Assembly (NCBI GenBank): GCA_023663805.1
Contig: JAMPGR010000001.1
Coordinates: 873,522-922,844, forward strand
Length of the DNA: 49,323 bases
Direction: 5' to 3'
From: Clostridium sp.
GTDB lineage: Bacteria > Bacteroidota > Bacteroidia > Bacteroidales > Muribaculaceae
Positions 34,906 to 43,605 of the stretch are shown here, piece after piece. Every line of letters starts with the position of its first letter. The stretch's first letter is position 1. A model generated the notes under the pieces. The model did no database searches, was not told where the DNA came from, and worked only from the letters and a program-made list of their open reading frames with translations. The position numbers and the translations under genes are program-made.

Positions 34906-36327
34906 ATGCAAAACCGGGGCGTATACAAATGGTCGTTCATAGACCGCGTCAGTCTGGCGCTGATTAATTTCGGCGTCAATATAGCGTTGGCCCGTATGCT
35001 GACCCCCGATGACTATGGTCTTCTGGCGATGATTACTATTTTCATAGCGATAGCCGCCGATTTGTCGAGTTGCGGACTCTCCGACGGTCTGGTCCATAAA
35101 CTGAAACCAACGGAACTGGACTATTCTACTGTTTTCGTTTTCAACGCCGCCTTCGGCCTCCTGTTCGGGCTCCTTTTTTTCTTTACGGCCCCGCTCGTGG
35201 CCTCATATTTCGGACACGGAGAGCTCGTCGGGATAATGAGGATTCTCGGTGTCTGTTTCTTTTTCCAGACTATGTCGTATGTCCAGGAGACACGATTGCG
35301 GAAAATGTTGAAAATGAAATCTATTTGTATAGCAAGAGTCGGGGCGACGATAACAGTTTCGATTATGGGTATTGTGGCAGCTATGCTCGGTTATGGTTAT
35401 AAGGCGTTGGTCTGCACCCAGATACTGTTGTCCTTCTTTCTTTTCCTATACTATACGGTTATATCCCGATGGTTCCCGGCTATCGGCTTCAGCCGTAAAT
35501 CGTTCAAGGAATTTTTCTCCTATGGAGTCCATCTGATGCTGGCCTATTTTGCTTCGGAGATAGGAAAGAATATCAATACATTCGTGCTCGGCCGGTTCTA
35601 TTCATCCCCTTCTGCTTCGGGCGTATATTACCAGGGAGCGAAACTTGCGGCAGTTCCGTTTGGCGTGACTGAGAGTTCGTTGAACAACCCTTTTTTCGTT
35701 GTCGCGTCGAACGAGGCCGACAAGGAGAAACAGCGCCGGCTGATACTCGAGATGTTCAGGACGATTATCGGTGTCAACGGGACGATTATCCTGTTGTTGC
35801 TTGTGGTTGCCGCTCCCGCGGTTATCATGCTATATGGTGACAAGTGGGTTGCTTCGATCCCGATTTTCAGAATCCTTGCCCTGGCGGAGTTCACATTCTG
35901 TATAAGATCTTTTTTTCAGACGATCTGTAAGGTTCATGGCCGAACGGTCTTTGTCCGTAATATGGGTTTCGCCGAGGTGGCGGTCCAGTTGCTCCTGCTC
36001 ATGATATTCTGTCGCCAGGGCATACTTTGGATTGCGTGGACACAGGTTGGTGGAGTATTCTTTTCTGCGATTATTTACATGATCTTCTGCCGACGCCTGA
36101 TCCGATTCGGTTTGACGGATTATTTGCTGACTTATGTCCGGGTGCTCTGGTTGCCGGCGGTCGCAGCCCTGAGTTCTCTCGTTGTCCTGATGCTGACCTC
36201 TTCGATCGCTCCGGTTTATTCCTGTCTGCTGGTTGTCGTGACTTTCGCCGCTGTGTTTGTTTCGGTTGGCGAACTGGCGAAGGTTCCGGTTTATCTGGCG
36301 ACACGAAAGGTTCTGTTGAAACGGTAG
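34906..36327 (+). CDS. polysaccharide flippase (Wzx/PST family)
   Basis: 473 aa with about twelve to fourteen hydrophobic segments and the family N-terminus MQNRGVYKWSFIDRVSLALINFGVNIALARMLTPDDYGLLAM. Members of this MOP-superfamily group move undecaprenyl-linked oligosaccharides across the inner membrane. It is flanked by two glycosyltransferases on the opposite strand, and the WecA-like initiator and dTDP-rhamnose genes are elsewhere in the window, so they may serve one surface glycan. The gene is somewhat more AT-rich than its neighbours. No Wzy polymerase is seen. Confidence 0.88.
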   Translation: MQNRGVYKWSFIDRVSLALINFGVNIALARMLTPDDYGLLAMITIFIAIAADLSSCGLSDGLVHKLKPTELDYSTVFVFNAAFGLLFGLLFFFTAPLVASYFGHGELVGIMRILGVCFFFQTMSYVQETRLRKMLKMKSICIARVGATITVSIMGIVAAMLGYGYKALVCTQILLSFFLFLYYTVISRWFPAIGFSRKSFKEFFSYGVHLMLAYFASEIGKNINTFVLGRFYSSPSASGVYYQGAKLAAVPFGVTESSLNNPFFVVASNEADKEKQRRLILEMFRTIIGVNGTIILLLLVVAAPAVIMLYGDKWVASIPIFRILALAEFTFCIRSFFQTICKVHGRTVFVRNMGFAEVAVQLLLLMIFCRQGILWIAWTQVGGVFFSAIIYMIFCRRLIRFGLTDYLLTYVRVLWLPAVAALSSLVVLMLTSSIAPVYSCLLVVVTFAAVFVSVGELAKVPVYLATRKVLLKR

Positions 36328-36350
36328 CTGTCGCAGCGGAGACTGGCGGA

Positions 36351-37310
36351 TTATTCGGGTTTCTTTCCGAACCGGTATTTCAGTAATAAGTAATATTTCC
36401 CGACAGAATGGAAGGCCGGACCTGCGTGAAAGCGGCGGAGGGTCCTGTAGAGCGGGGAGGGGTTGACGCCGAGTTCGCCGAGTCGTGTCTCGCAGAACGC
36501 GGCGTCGTCAGGCAGCCCGAGCATGACAGCCTTTCGGTAGTATTCGTCGAGATACTGGCGTAGCATTAGGCGCCCGTCTGACGTTTCGAGAAAATCGTCG
36601 TAGAACAGTCTCATCATCAGCCTGAAAGCCTCGACAGAAGTCATCATTGTCTTTTTATCGACAGATATCAGGGTATAGGACACGCGGTCGTCGCGACTGC
36701 GGTCGCGGAGCAGGACGACGTGGTTGACAAACAGAATCCGGCCGGCCTCTTTGTAGAAACATTTGAAGAAGGTTCCTTCGTAGATCCGCAGTTTTTCCTC
36801 GAACGGATATTTCAACATGATATCTCGCGAAACGACGTGGGCGAAGTCTGTGTTGAATTTCCCGGACAGCATTTCGTGGAAAGAGAACTCCTGACGCAAT
36901 CCGGCGCTGAAGCCGTGGGCCTCAAGGAATTCGGCGCGGTCGTCGGTGGCAAAGAGAAACTCCCGATACTGCGGGTTGGCGCTGATTGTGTCGGCGACGA
37001 ACCGGAGGCTGTCGGGAGCGAGGGTGTCGTCGCTGTCGAGCAGCAGAATGAACATGCCCCGGGCTTCGCGGACCGCTCTGTTTCGCGCGGCGTTCGTTCC
37101 GCTGTTCCTGTCGAGTCTGAAGACGCGTGTTCCGGGATGATTCGCGGCGTATTCCTCGATCAGATTGAAGGTGTTGTCTGTCGAGCCGTCGTCGACAACG
37201 ATATGTTCGATCCCGGCGTCGCATTTCTGGGATGTGACGCTTTCGAGGCATTTCAGAATACAGTCTGCGCGGTTGAACACCGGGGTTATAACAGAGATCA
37301 GCGTGTCCAT
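36351..37310 (-). CDS. family 2 glycosyltransferase
   Basis: 319 aa soluble GT-A enzyme. N-terminus ISVITPVFNRADCILKCLES, then EHIVVDDGSTDNTFNLIEEY, SGTNAARNRAV and LLLDSDDTLAPDS, with the DSDD metal-binding motif near residue 95. The C-terminal half is basic and aromatic with no clear membrane segments. It probably adds one sugar to a surface glycan; donor unknown. It converges with the flippase gene (23 bp apart). Confidence 0.9.
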   Translation of the reverse strand: MDTLISVITPVFNRADCILKCLESVTSQKCDAGIEHIVVDDGSTDNTFNLIEEYAANHPGTRVFRLDRNSGTNAARNRAVREARGMFILLLDSDDTLAPDSLRFVADTISANPQYREFLFATDDRAEFLEAHGFSAGLRQEFSFHEMLSGKFNTDFAHVVSRDIMLKYPFEEKLRIYEGTFFKCFYKEAGRILFVNHVVLLRDRSRDDRVSYTLISVDKKTMMTSVEAFRLMMRLFYDDFLETSDGRLMLRQYLDEYYRKAVMLGLPDDAAFCETRLGELGVNPSPLYRTLRRFHAGPAFHSVGKYYLLLKYRFGKKPE

Positions 37311-37359
37311 CTTGGGCTTTAAGTTTGTCGGTTTGTCGGTTCTTCGGGATTTCTTTATG

Positions 37360-37367
37360 CAAATATA
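37360..37367 (-). promoter_or_regulatory. -7-like box (TATATTTG) of the glycosyltransferase gene
   Basis: Minus-strand TATATTTG, 49 nt before the start at 37310. No TTTG is seen at the expected upstream distance. Confidence 0.45.
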
Positions 37368-37401
37368 CGGAATTAATCTATATCGGATCGTTCTGTGGCG
37401 T

Positions 37402-37446
37402 AAAAAAACGCTTTGCCCGGTCGGCCATGGTCGGGCAAAGCGTTTT
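37402..37446 (-). terminator. terminator of the MATE-FAD-dxs operon
   Basis: Perfect 15-base arms AAAACGCTTTGCCCG / CGGGCAAAGCGTTTT (37405-37419, 37432-37446), followed on the minus strand by a seven-T run. It lies 36 nt after the dxs stop. Confidence 0.92.
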
Positions 37447-37482
37447 CGATATGCTGCAGTTTGGGGGTGTCTCTCTTTCTTC

Positions 37483-39237
37483 TCAGCCGAGGGCCGACAG
37501 GGTGTCGGCGGCGATCTGCGACGGGGTCAGGTGGCAATCGACGGCGAGTTTCTTCGGGTCGATGCGGTCGCGGAACTCCTTCGGGAGGCCGTAACAGCGG
37601 ACGCGCATCGGGTCTTCGCCGTAGTAGCGGGCAATCTTTTCGCCGAAGCCTCCGCTGAGTACGCCGTCCTCGAGGGTGACGACAAGACGGTGGTCTTTCT
37701 TCAGTTGTTCGAGCATAGTCTCGTCGATTCCGGAGACGAAGCGCGGGTTGATGACCGTCGGGCTGACGCCTTTTTTGCGCAGTTCGGCGGCGGCATCGAG
37801 GGCGAGCGTCAGGAAGGCTCCCGCGCCGATAATCGCGACGTCGCGTCCGTCCTCGACCGTGACGAACCGGTTCAGGTCGGAGTAGTCGCGCGGATATGCC
37901 TTGCCGGTCGAGACGACCGGACCGCCGGGAACTTTGATTGCAACGGGATGTTCGGTCTGCTGAAGAGCCCAGTCGAGCATCGCGAAATACTCCTCGACAC
38001 ATGTCGGGGCAAGATAGACAAAGCCGGGGATGTTGCCGATCAGGGGGATGTCGAACCAGCCGAGGTGGGTGACGTCGGTCATTCCGTAGAGCGAACCGGC
38101 GAATATGCCGAAGGCGGCCGGGGAAGCGTTGATCGCTACATCCTGCGACAACTGGTCGTAGGTTCGCTGCAGGAACGAACTGTAGACTCCGAAGAACGGT
38201 TTGCATCCCCCTTTTGCCAGACCAGACGCGAGGGCTACCGCATCCTGTTCGGCAATCCCGACGTCGATAAACCGGCTTCCGGCTCTGCGTCGCTCCTCCG
38301 GCCCGAATCCGGCGACGGTCGGGGTTCCTGCCGTGATGACGGCGATGGTCGGGTCACTCTCCATCCGTTTCAGAAGATATTCGGCGGTCAGCGAACTGTA
38401 GTCGCCCTCGGGATTGACATGGAGCAGTGCGCCGCTGTGGCGGTCGAACGGAGCGGAGAAATGGAACTTCTCTTTGTTGGCTTCGGCCGGAGCGAGTCCC
38501 TTTCCTTTCTGGGTGTTGACGTGGACGACGACCGGGTGGTCCGTGTTCTTGACGGAGCGGAATGCCTCGATCAGAGCCTCGACATCGTTGCCGTAGGGGA
38601 CGTACCGGTAGTCGTATCCGAGAGCCCGGAAGTAGTTGCAGGGGGCTTTGCCGTCGGTTTCGCGCAGGAGTCGGAGATTCTCGTAGAGTCCGCCGTGGTT
38701 CTCGGCGATCGACATCTGGTTGTCGTTGATGATGACGATAAAGTTCGTTCCGAGCGTTGCTCCGGAGTCGAGCCCCTCGAAGGCCTCGCCACCGCTGAGC
38801 GAACCGTCGCCTACGACGGCGATGACGTTGTGGTGTTCCCCTTTCAGGTCGCGCGCCTTCGCAAGGCCTCCGGCGAGGCTGACTGCGGTCGAGGTGTGGC
38901 CGATTGTGAATAGGTCGTATGGACTCTCTTCGGGATTGGTGAAGCCCGAGACACTTCCGTAGAGTGCCGGATCGGTGAACGCCTTCATTCGTCCGGTCAG
39001 CATCTTGTGGGGGTAGGTCTGGTGTGATACGTCGAAGACGATTTTGTCGGCCGGAGTGTCGAAGACATAGTGGAGTGCAATGGTAGCCTCGACAAAACCG
39101 AGGTTCGGCCCGACATGGCCGCCGTGGCGGCTGAGTTTCGTGATGAGCGCCTGGCGCATGTCGTCGGCGAGCTGGCGGAGTTGTCCGGCGTCGAATTTTT
39201 TGATGTCGGCTGGGGAGTGGATATCGTTCAGGTTCAT
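37483..39237 (-). CDS. dxs: 1-deoxy-D-xylulose-5-phosphate synthase, short form
   Basis: 584 aa from ATG 39237 (MNLNDIHSPADIKKFD); a longer reading to 39471 runs into the upstream gene and is rejected. The transketolase-type TPP domain shows DVSHQTYPHKMLTGR, the TPP motif VVGDGSLSGGEAFEGLD ... NDNQMS; the second domain has IDVGIAEQDAVALASGLA with the catalytic Glu. It makes DXP from pyruvate and GAP, for isoprenoids, thiamine and pyridoxal. It is shorter than the usual 620-640 aa Dxs; Bacteroidales often have a second, shorter paralogue of this kind. Last gene of a MATE-FAD-dxs transcript. Confidence 0.88.
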   Translation of the reverse strand: MNLNDIHSPADIKKFDAGQLRQLADDMRQALITKLSRHGGHVGPNLGFVEATIALHYVFDTPADKIVFDVSHQTYPHKMLTGRMKAFTDPALYGSVSGFTNPEESPYDLFTIGHTSTAVSLAGGLAKARDLKGEHHNVIAVVGDGSLSGGEAFEGLDSGATLGTNFIVIINDNQMSIAENHGGLYENLRLLRETDGKAPCNYFRALGYDYRYVPYGNDVEALIEAFRSVKNTDHPVVVHVNTQKGKGLAPAEANKEKFHFSAPFDRHSGALLHVNPEGDYSSLTAEYLLKRMESDPTIAVITAGTPTVAGFGPEERRRAGSRFIDVGIAEQDAVALASGLAKGGCKPFFGVYSSFLQRTYDQLSQDVAINASPAAFGIFAGSLYGMTDVTHLGWFDIPLIGNIPGFVYLAPTCVEEYFAMLDWALQQTEHPVAIKVPGGPVVSTGKAYPRDYSDLNRFVTVEDGRDVAIIGAGAFLTLALDAAAELRKKGVSPTVINPRFVSGIDETMLEQLKKDHRLVVTLEDGVLSGGFGEKIARYYGEDPMRVRCYGLPKEFRDRIDPKKLAVDCHLTPSQIAADTLSALG

Positions 39238-39292
39238 AGTTGCTATTGAAATGTTTGTTCTGTCGAAACAACGCCGTGAAGGCGGCGATGGT

Positions 39293-40861
39293 TCACCGGA
39301 GTGTGTCGGCAAGGGCGTCGGCGCAGCGTTCGCCGTCGATTGCGGCCGAGACAATTCCTCCGGCATAGCCCGCTCCTTCTCCTGCTGGATAGAGTCCGCA
39401 GACGGCAGTATGGACGAGCGTCTGCGGATTGCGGGGGATGCGTACGGGCGAGGAGGTCCGCGTCTCGGCACCGATCAGAACAGCCTCGTTGGTCAGGAAT
39501 CCCCGCTGTTTCCGGTCGAAGTCGCGGAACCCCTGCTGCAGCCGCCGTGCGATCGGGGAGGGGAGGAGGCGGTCGATGCGGGCCGGATGGATTCCGGGGG
39601 CGTAGGAGGTCTGCGGGAGCGTCTTCGACTCGCGCGAGGCGACGAAGTCGGCCATCCGCTGGGCGGGGGCGTTCTGTGTCTCCCCGGCGTCCTCGAAGAA
39701 TCGTTTCTCGATTGTCCGCTGGAAATCCATCATCTTCAGGGGGGAATCCCCCCCGATATCTTCGGGAAGAACCTCGACAACCATTCCGGAGTTTGCCCAG
39801 CGCGTTCCGCGGTTCGACGGCGACATGCCGTTGACGACGAGTTCGCCCGGGGCGCTCGCGGCCGGGACGATAAATCCGCCGGGACACATGCAGAAGGAGT
39901 AGACGGCGCGTCCGTCGACACGGGTCAGCATCGTATATTCGGCCGGCGGGAGCCATTTGCCGCGGCCGTCGCGGCTGTGGTAGCGGAGCGAATCGATCAG
40001 TTTCTGGGGGTGTTCGAGCCTGACGCCGACGGCGATCCCCTTCGGCTCGAGGGTCGCTCCGCTGTCGAGCAGCATACGGTAGGTGTCGCGGGCCGAGTGG
40101 CCTGTCGCGAGGATGACCGGACCGCGGAATTCGCGGCCGTCGGCCGTCGCGACTCCGGTGACCTCCGGAACCGTTGAGCCGTCGGCGCGGTCGGTCAGCA
40201 GGGAGGTGACTCTGGTGTCGAACCAGACCTCGCCGCCGCAGCGTATGATAGTTTCGCGTATGTTCCGGATGATTGACGGGAGCCGGTCGGAGCCGATGTG
40301 GGGGTGGACGTCGGCGAGGATATCTTCGCTGGCGCCGTGCTGGCAGAGTATGTTGAGGATCTTGTCGACGGAGCCCCGCTTGGTGCTCCGGGTGTAGAGT
40401 TTGCCGTCGGAGAATGCGCCGGCTCCCCCTTCGCCGAAGCAGTAGTTCGAATCGGGGTCGACCACTCCGGTGCGCGATATGGCGGCCATGTCGGGGCGGC
40501 GGCGGTCGACATCTTTCCCCCTCTCGAGCAGGATCGGGCGTATACCCCTTTCGATCAGCCTGAGCGAGGCGAAGAGACCCGCCGGACCCGCTCCGACAAC
40601 GACAGCCGTCGGGGCATCGTCGGGGAGCGGGCTGTATTCGACCGGCTCGGCCAGCGAGGCCGGGGGCTCCTGGTCGACATAGACGCGGAGACGGAGGTTG
40701 ACGAAAATATTGCGCTGGCGGGCGTCAATCGAGCGGCGGACAACGCGGATGCCGCGGATCCGGTTCGCGTCGATCCCGAGCGAAGTCGACGCGGCGGCTG
40801 TCAGGCGGAGGGTGCTGGCTGCGGTCTGCGGGTCGACGCGCAGTTCTATATCGTTTGTCAT
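39293..40861 (-). CDS. FAD-dependent dehydrogenase-like protein (COG2509 type)
   Basis: 522 aa. An N-terminal small domain (residues 1 to about 80) precedes a dinucleotide-binding fold AVVVGAGPAGLFASLRLIERG with the Glu-ended second strand (LLERGKDVDRR). Further family motifs are NYCFGEGGAGAFSDGKLYT, FCMCPGGFIVPA, NGMSPSNRG and a C-terminal GLYPAGEGAGYAGGI. These flavoproteins are widespread but have no established substrate. It starts 48 bp after the MATE gene and ends 55 bp before dxs, so it is cotranscribed. Confidence 0.88.
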   Translation of the reverse strand: MTNDIELRVDPQTAASTLRLTAAASTSLGIDANRIRGIRVVRRSIDARQRNIFVNLRLRVYVDQEPPASLAEPVEYSPLPDDAPTAVVVGAGPAGLFASLRLIERGIRPILLERGKDVDRRRPDMAAISRTGVVDPDSNYCFGEGGAGAFSDGKLYTRSTKRGSVDKILNILCQHGASEDILADVHPHIGSDRLPSIIRNIRETIIRCGGEVWFDTRVTSLLTDRADGSTVPEVTGVATADGREFRGPVILATGHSARDTYRMLLDSGATLEPKGIAVGVRLEHPQKLIDSLRYHSRDGRGKWLPPAEYTMLTRVDGRAVYSFCMCPGGFIVPAASAPGELVVNGMSPSNRGTRWANSGMVVEVLPEDIGGDSPLKMMDFQRTIEKRFFEDAGETQNAPAQRMADFVASRESKTLPQTSYAPGIHPARIDRLLPSPIARRLQQGFRDFDRKQRGFLTNEAVLIGAETRTSSPVRIPRNPQTLVHTAVCGLYPAGEGAGYAGGIVSAAIDGERCADALADTLR

Positions 40862-40909
40862 TTCGGTTTGTTTCTTGATTGGTTCAGACTGTGGAGCGGT
40901 CAGTGCGGT

Positions 40910-42334
40910 TCATTTTTCTGATGTGTCGTCGGGGGATGGTATCGTGTCGACGATTTCGTTTTTCTTCAGTTTCCGTTCCTGGCGCCTCATCTCGAAGGCG
41001 AGGGTCGCGATGGCGAAAAGGAAAGCGATCATATCGGATGTTGTCAGCGAGGCCCAGACTCCGTCGGTTCCGTAGAACCGCGGCAGGATAATCAGCAGCG
41101 GAACGAGGAAGACGAGCTGGCGCGTCAGCGACAGAAAAATCGACAGTTTCGGCTTTCCAACCGCCTGGAAGAAGTTCGTGATGACAATCTGGGCGCCGAC
41201 GAAGGTGAAGCAAGTGAAATAGATCCGGAAGGCTCTGACCGACATTTCGATCAGGGTCGGGTCGCTGGTGAACATCCCGGCCAGCCGAGCCGGAAAGAGT
41301 TCGCCGATGACAGTCCCGGCGAGCGTTATCGACACGCCGGCAATCAGACCGGTCTTCAATGTTCGTTTGACGCGGTCCCATTTGTTCGCGCCGTAGTTGA
41401 AGCCGAGAATCGGCTGCATACCCTGTGTGACACCGAAGACTACCATGATGAACACCATCAGTGTCCGGTTCAGGATTCCGTAGGTCGCAATCGACATGTT
41501 CCCCTGGTCGCCGCCGTAGTCGAGCAGGGCGCGGTTAATGAAGATGACGACGACGCAGGCGCAGACATTCATAAGGAACGGCGACAGCCCGATTGCGTAG
41601 ATGCGCCAGACGATCGAGGGGGTGAACCAGCGGTTGCCACGCCGGAAGTGGATGAAACTTTTTTTCGAGAGGAAATGGGCGAGGACCCAGACGAACGCGC
41701 ATGACTGAGCGACAATCGTAGCGAGGGCGGCTCCGCGTATCCCCCAGTCGAACACGAAGATGAAAATCGGAGCCATGATCAGGTTGACGACAACCGACAG
41801 AAGCGCCGAAATCATCGCTTTCTTCGGATATCCGGTCGCGCGCATCAGGTTGTTCAGCCCGATGAAGACATATGTAATAGGTGTTCCGAGGAGGATGACC
41901 TGCATGAATTCGCGCGCATAGGGGATCGTCTCGTCGGTCGCCCCGAAGAACCTGAGAATCTGGTCGAGGAAAATCAGTGACAGTCCCCCGAAGACAATAG
42001 AATTGATTACGCATAGGATCATGATGTTGTTGACCGTGTCGGTCGCGCGTCGGTAGTTTTTCTGTCCGAGGAAGATCGACGATATTGTCGCGCCGCCCGC
42101 GGCAATCAGCGTGCAGAAGGCGACAACGAGGTTCATCAGCGGGAATGTGATCGCCAGACCGGCGATCGCCATCGCTCCGACTCCTCGCCCGATGAATATG
42201 CTGTCGATTATGTTGTAGAGAGATGTCGCGACGCTGGCGATGATTGCCGGCACGGAATACTGTACCAGCAACCGGGATATCGATTGTGTCCCGAGCGATT
42301 CGGGAGATGACGTTGTGTTCGCTTTGTCAGACAT
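40910..42334 (-). CDS. MATE-family efflux transporter
   Basis: 474 aa with twelve hydrophobic segments in two repeats. MATE features: YSVPAIIASVATSLYNIIDSIFIGR near the N-terminus, GLNNLMRATGYPKKAM, and FGVTQGMQPILGFNYGANKWDRV in the second half. It expels cationic drugs or metabolites by Na+ or H+ antiport; substrate unknown. First gene of the operon with the FAD protein and dxs, and divergent from the HAD gene. A TAACTTTG box lies 20 nt upstream. Confidence 0.93.
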   Translation of the reverse strand: MSDKANTTSSPESLGTQSISRLLVQYSVPAIIASVATSLYNIIDSIFIGRGVGAMAIAGLAITFPLMNLVVAFCTLIAAGGATISSIFLGQKNYRRATDTVNNIMILCVINSIVFGGLSLIFLDQILRFFGATDETIPYAREFMQVILLGTPITYVFIGLNNLMRATGYPKKAMISALLSVVVNLIMAPIFIFVFDWGIRGAALATIVAQSCAFVWVLAHFLSKKSFIHFRRGNRWFTPSIVWRIYAIGLSPFLMNVCACVVVIFINRALLDYGGDQGNMSIATYGILNRTLMVFIMVVFGVTQGMQPILGFNYGANKWDRVKRTLKTGLIAGVSITLAGTVIGELFPARLAGMFTSDPTLIEMSVRAFRIYFTCFTFVGAQIVITNFFQAVGKPKLSIFLSLTRQLVFLVPLLIILPRFYGTDGVWASLTTSDMIAFLFAIATLAFEMRRQERKLKKNEIVDTIPSPDDTSEK

Positions 42335-42354
42335 AATCCGGTTTCTTTATAGTG

Positions 42355-42362
42355 CAAAGTTA
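42355..42362 (-). promoter_or_regulatory. -7 box (TAACTTTG) of the MATE operon
   Basis: Minus-strand TAACTTTG, 20 nt before the MATE start. It is one half of a divergent pair with the box at 42406-42413. Confidence 0.65.
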
Positions 42363-42405
42363 GCGTTTATTTCCTCAACGGACATCCGCGCATTCTGTTT
42401 TTTAT

Positions 42406-42413
42406 TAACTTTG
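42406..42413 (+). promoter_or_regulatory. -7 box (TAACTTTG) of the HAD gene
   Basis: Plus-strand TAACTTTG, 29 nt before the start at 42443. The upstream -33 region overlaps that of the divergent MATE promoter. Confidence 0.65.
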
Positions 42414-42442
42414 TATAATCTTAACAACAAACACCGACCAAT

Positions 42443-43081
42443 ATGTTTCAGACAGGAGCACTTTTCGACCTCGACGGGGTTATAATCGACAGCGAGTCGC
42501 GATATACCGAATTTTGGGCCGGAATCGAGCGGATCTACCCGACAGGCATACCGAACTATCCCGTAGCCATAAAAGGGACGACCCTCGGGGAGATTCTGAA
42601 GAATTACGACAGTCAGGAGGTTCGCGACGATATCGTCGCCCGCCTCGAGCATTTCCAGGATAATATGCCTTTCGATATCTATCCCGGTGCAGTCGAATTT
42701 ATCGAGTCGCTCGACCGCGCCGGGATTCCGGTTGCTATGGTGACGAGCAGCGACCATCGGAAGATGGGTCTGCTTTTCGGGGCTCATCCGCGGCTGAAGC
42801 CGCTTTTCAAGGTGATTGTCGATGGTTCGATGGTCAGCCGTTCGAAGCCCGACCCCGAGGGCTACCGGAAGGCGGCCGCTCTGATCGGGGTTCCGTCGGA
42901 GCGATGCTGTGTGTTCGAGGATTCGATCCAGGGTCTGCTCGCGGGTCGTGCGGCGGGAGGACGTGTTGTCGGAGTTGCGACGACCTGGCCTGAGGAGCGT
43001 ATCGCCCCGATGGCTGATCTTGTCGTTCCGACCCTCGCCTCGATGAGTCTCGACCGGTTCCTGACGCTGATGTCAGACTGA
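42443..43081 (+). CDS. HAD-family phosphatase (beta-phosphoglucomutase-like)
   Basis: 212 aa. HAD motif I FDLDGVIIDSE (nucleophile Asp and acid Asp), motif II MVTSSDHRK, motif III SKPDPEGY and motif IV CCVFEDSIQGLLAGRAAG; the cap is the small helical C1 type. The sequence is close to sugar-phosphate phosphatases and beta-phosphoglucomutases; the exact substrate cannot be told from sequence. It stands alone between divergent and convergent neighbours. Confidence 0.9.
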   Translation: MFQTGALFDLDGVIIDSESRYTEFWAGIERIYPTGIPNYPVAIKGTTLGEILKNYDSQEVRDDIVARLEHFQDNMPFDIYPGAVEFIESLDRAGIPVAMVTSSDHRKMGLLFGAHPRLKPLFKVIVDGSMVSRSKPDPEGYRKAAALIGVPSERCCVFEDSIQGLLAGRAAGGRVVGVATTWPEERIAPMADLVVPTLASMSLDRFLTLMSD

Positions 43082-43097
43082 CTGACAGCCAGACGGA

Positions 43098-43123
43098 GCC
43101 CCGGCGCCTGATGGCGCCGGGGC
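43098..43123 (+). terminator. GC-rich hairpin after the HAD gene
   Basis: Perfect 11-bp arms GCCCCGGCGCC / GGCGCCGGGGC (43098-43108, 43113-43123) with a TGAT loop, 17 nt after the stop. It is followed by ATAAAAAAA rather than T, so termination on this strand is uncertain. Confidence 0.55.
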
Positions 43124-43163
43124 ATAAAAAAACCGGCTTGACTCCCCGGGGGAGTAAGTCGGT
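43124..43163 (-). terminator. terminator of the small lipoprotein gene
   Basis: Arms 43132-43147 and 43149-43163 (ACCGGCTTGACTCCCC with GGGGAGTAAGTCGGT), imperfect but strong; on the minus strand they are followed by TTTTTTTAT. Confidence 0.8.
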
Positions 43164-43206
43164 CATGATTTCGTCGAAATGTGTTGTTCAGGACAACACG
43201 CGCTGA

Positions 43207-43416
43207 TTACTCTGCGTTTTCAACAGCGACAGCAACGACGGTGTCGGTAGCGATGGTGTCGTTGGTCAGAGAGTCAACGAGAGCAGCGGTTTCTTCAACA
43301 GCAGCAACTTCAACAGCTGCGGTGTCTTCAGTAGCTTCAGCGGCGTTTTCCTTGTTACCGCAGGAGAAGAGAGATGCGCTGAATGCAACAGCGAGAACGA
43401 GAACTAACTTTTTCAT
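43207..43416 (-). CDS. small Ala/Glu/Val/Thr-rich lipoprotein, function unknown
   Basis: 69 aa with a lipoprotein signal ending SLFSC, lipidated Cys19. The mature part is a low-complexity acidic chain rich in A, E, V, T and D with no aromatic residues, probably disordered. Codon use differs from the neighbours: GCT, GTT, GAA, ACC and AAC dominate, and TCG is absent, as in very highly expressed genes. It has a canonical promoter and a strong terminator, so it is an independent transcript. By size and composition it resembles small abundant envelope lipoproteins, but I recognise no family. Confidence 0.8.
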   Translation of the reverse strand: MKKLVLVLAVAFSASLFSCGNKENAAEATEDTAAVEVAAVEETAALVDSLTNDTIATDTVVAVAVENAE

Positions 43417-43476
43417 TTTAGTTTGATTAATTTATAAAACAATTTTTCTATTTTTCCTTTGCTTCAAAAAACGTTG

Positions 43477-43507
43477 CAAAGTTAGCACTTATTTCGCTCC
43501 TACCAAA
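43477..43507 (-). promoter_or_regulatory. promoter of the small lipoprotein gene
   Basis: Minus strand: TTTG (complement of 43504-43507), 19 nt, TAACTTTG (complement of 43477-43484). This is a full consensus pair, giving a leader of about 50 nt. Confidence 0.88.
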
Positions 43508-43605
43508 TTTTTTTTAGGATTTTTTTTTCTGTCGGTGCTTTTTTTCTGAAAGGATGTGAAATTTTGTTTAGTGCCGACTCGTTTTTTAACGTTTTCGGGG
43601 GTCAG

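Noticed and set aside
37165..38913. Long plus-strand reading frame (582 codons) antisense to dxs
   Set aside because: It is a codon-usage shadow: dxs and the glycosyltransferase on the other strand have full homology and motifs, and this frame has none. The same applies to 133-1011, 4879-5781, 9122-9721 and similar frames.
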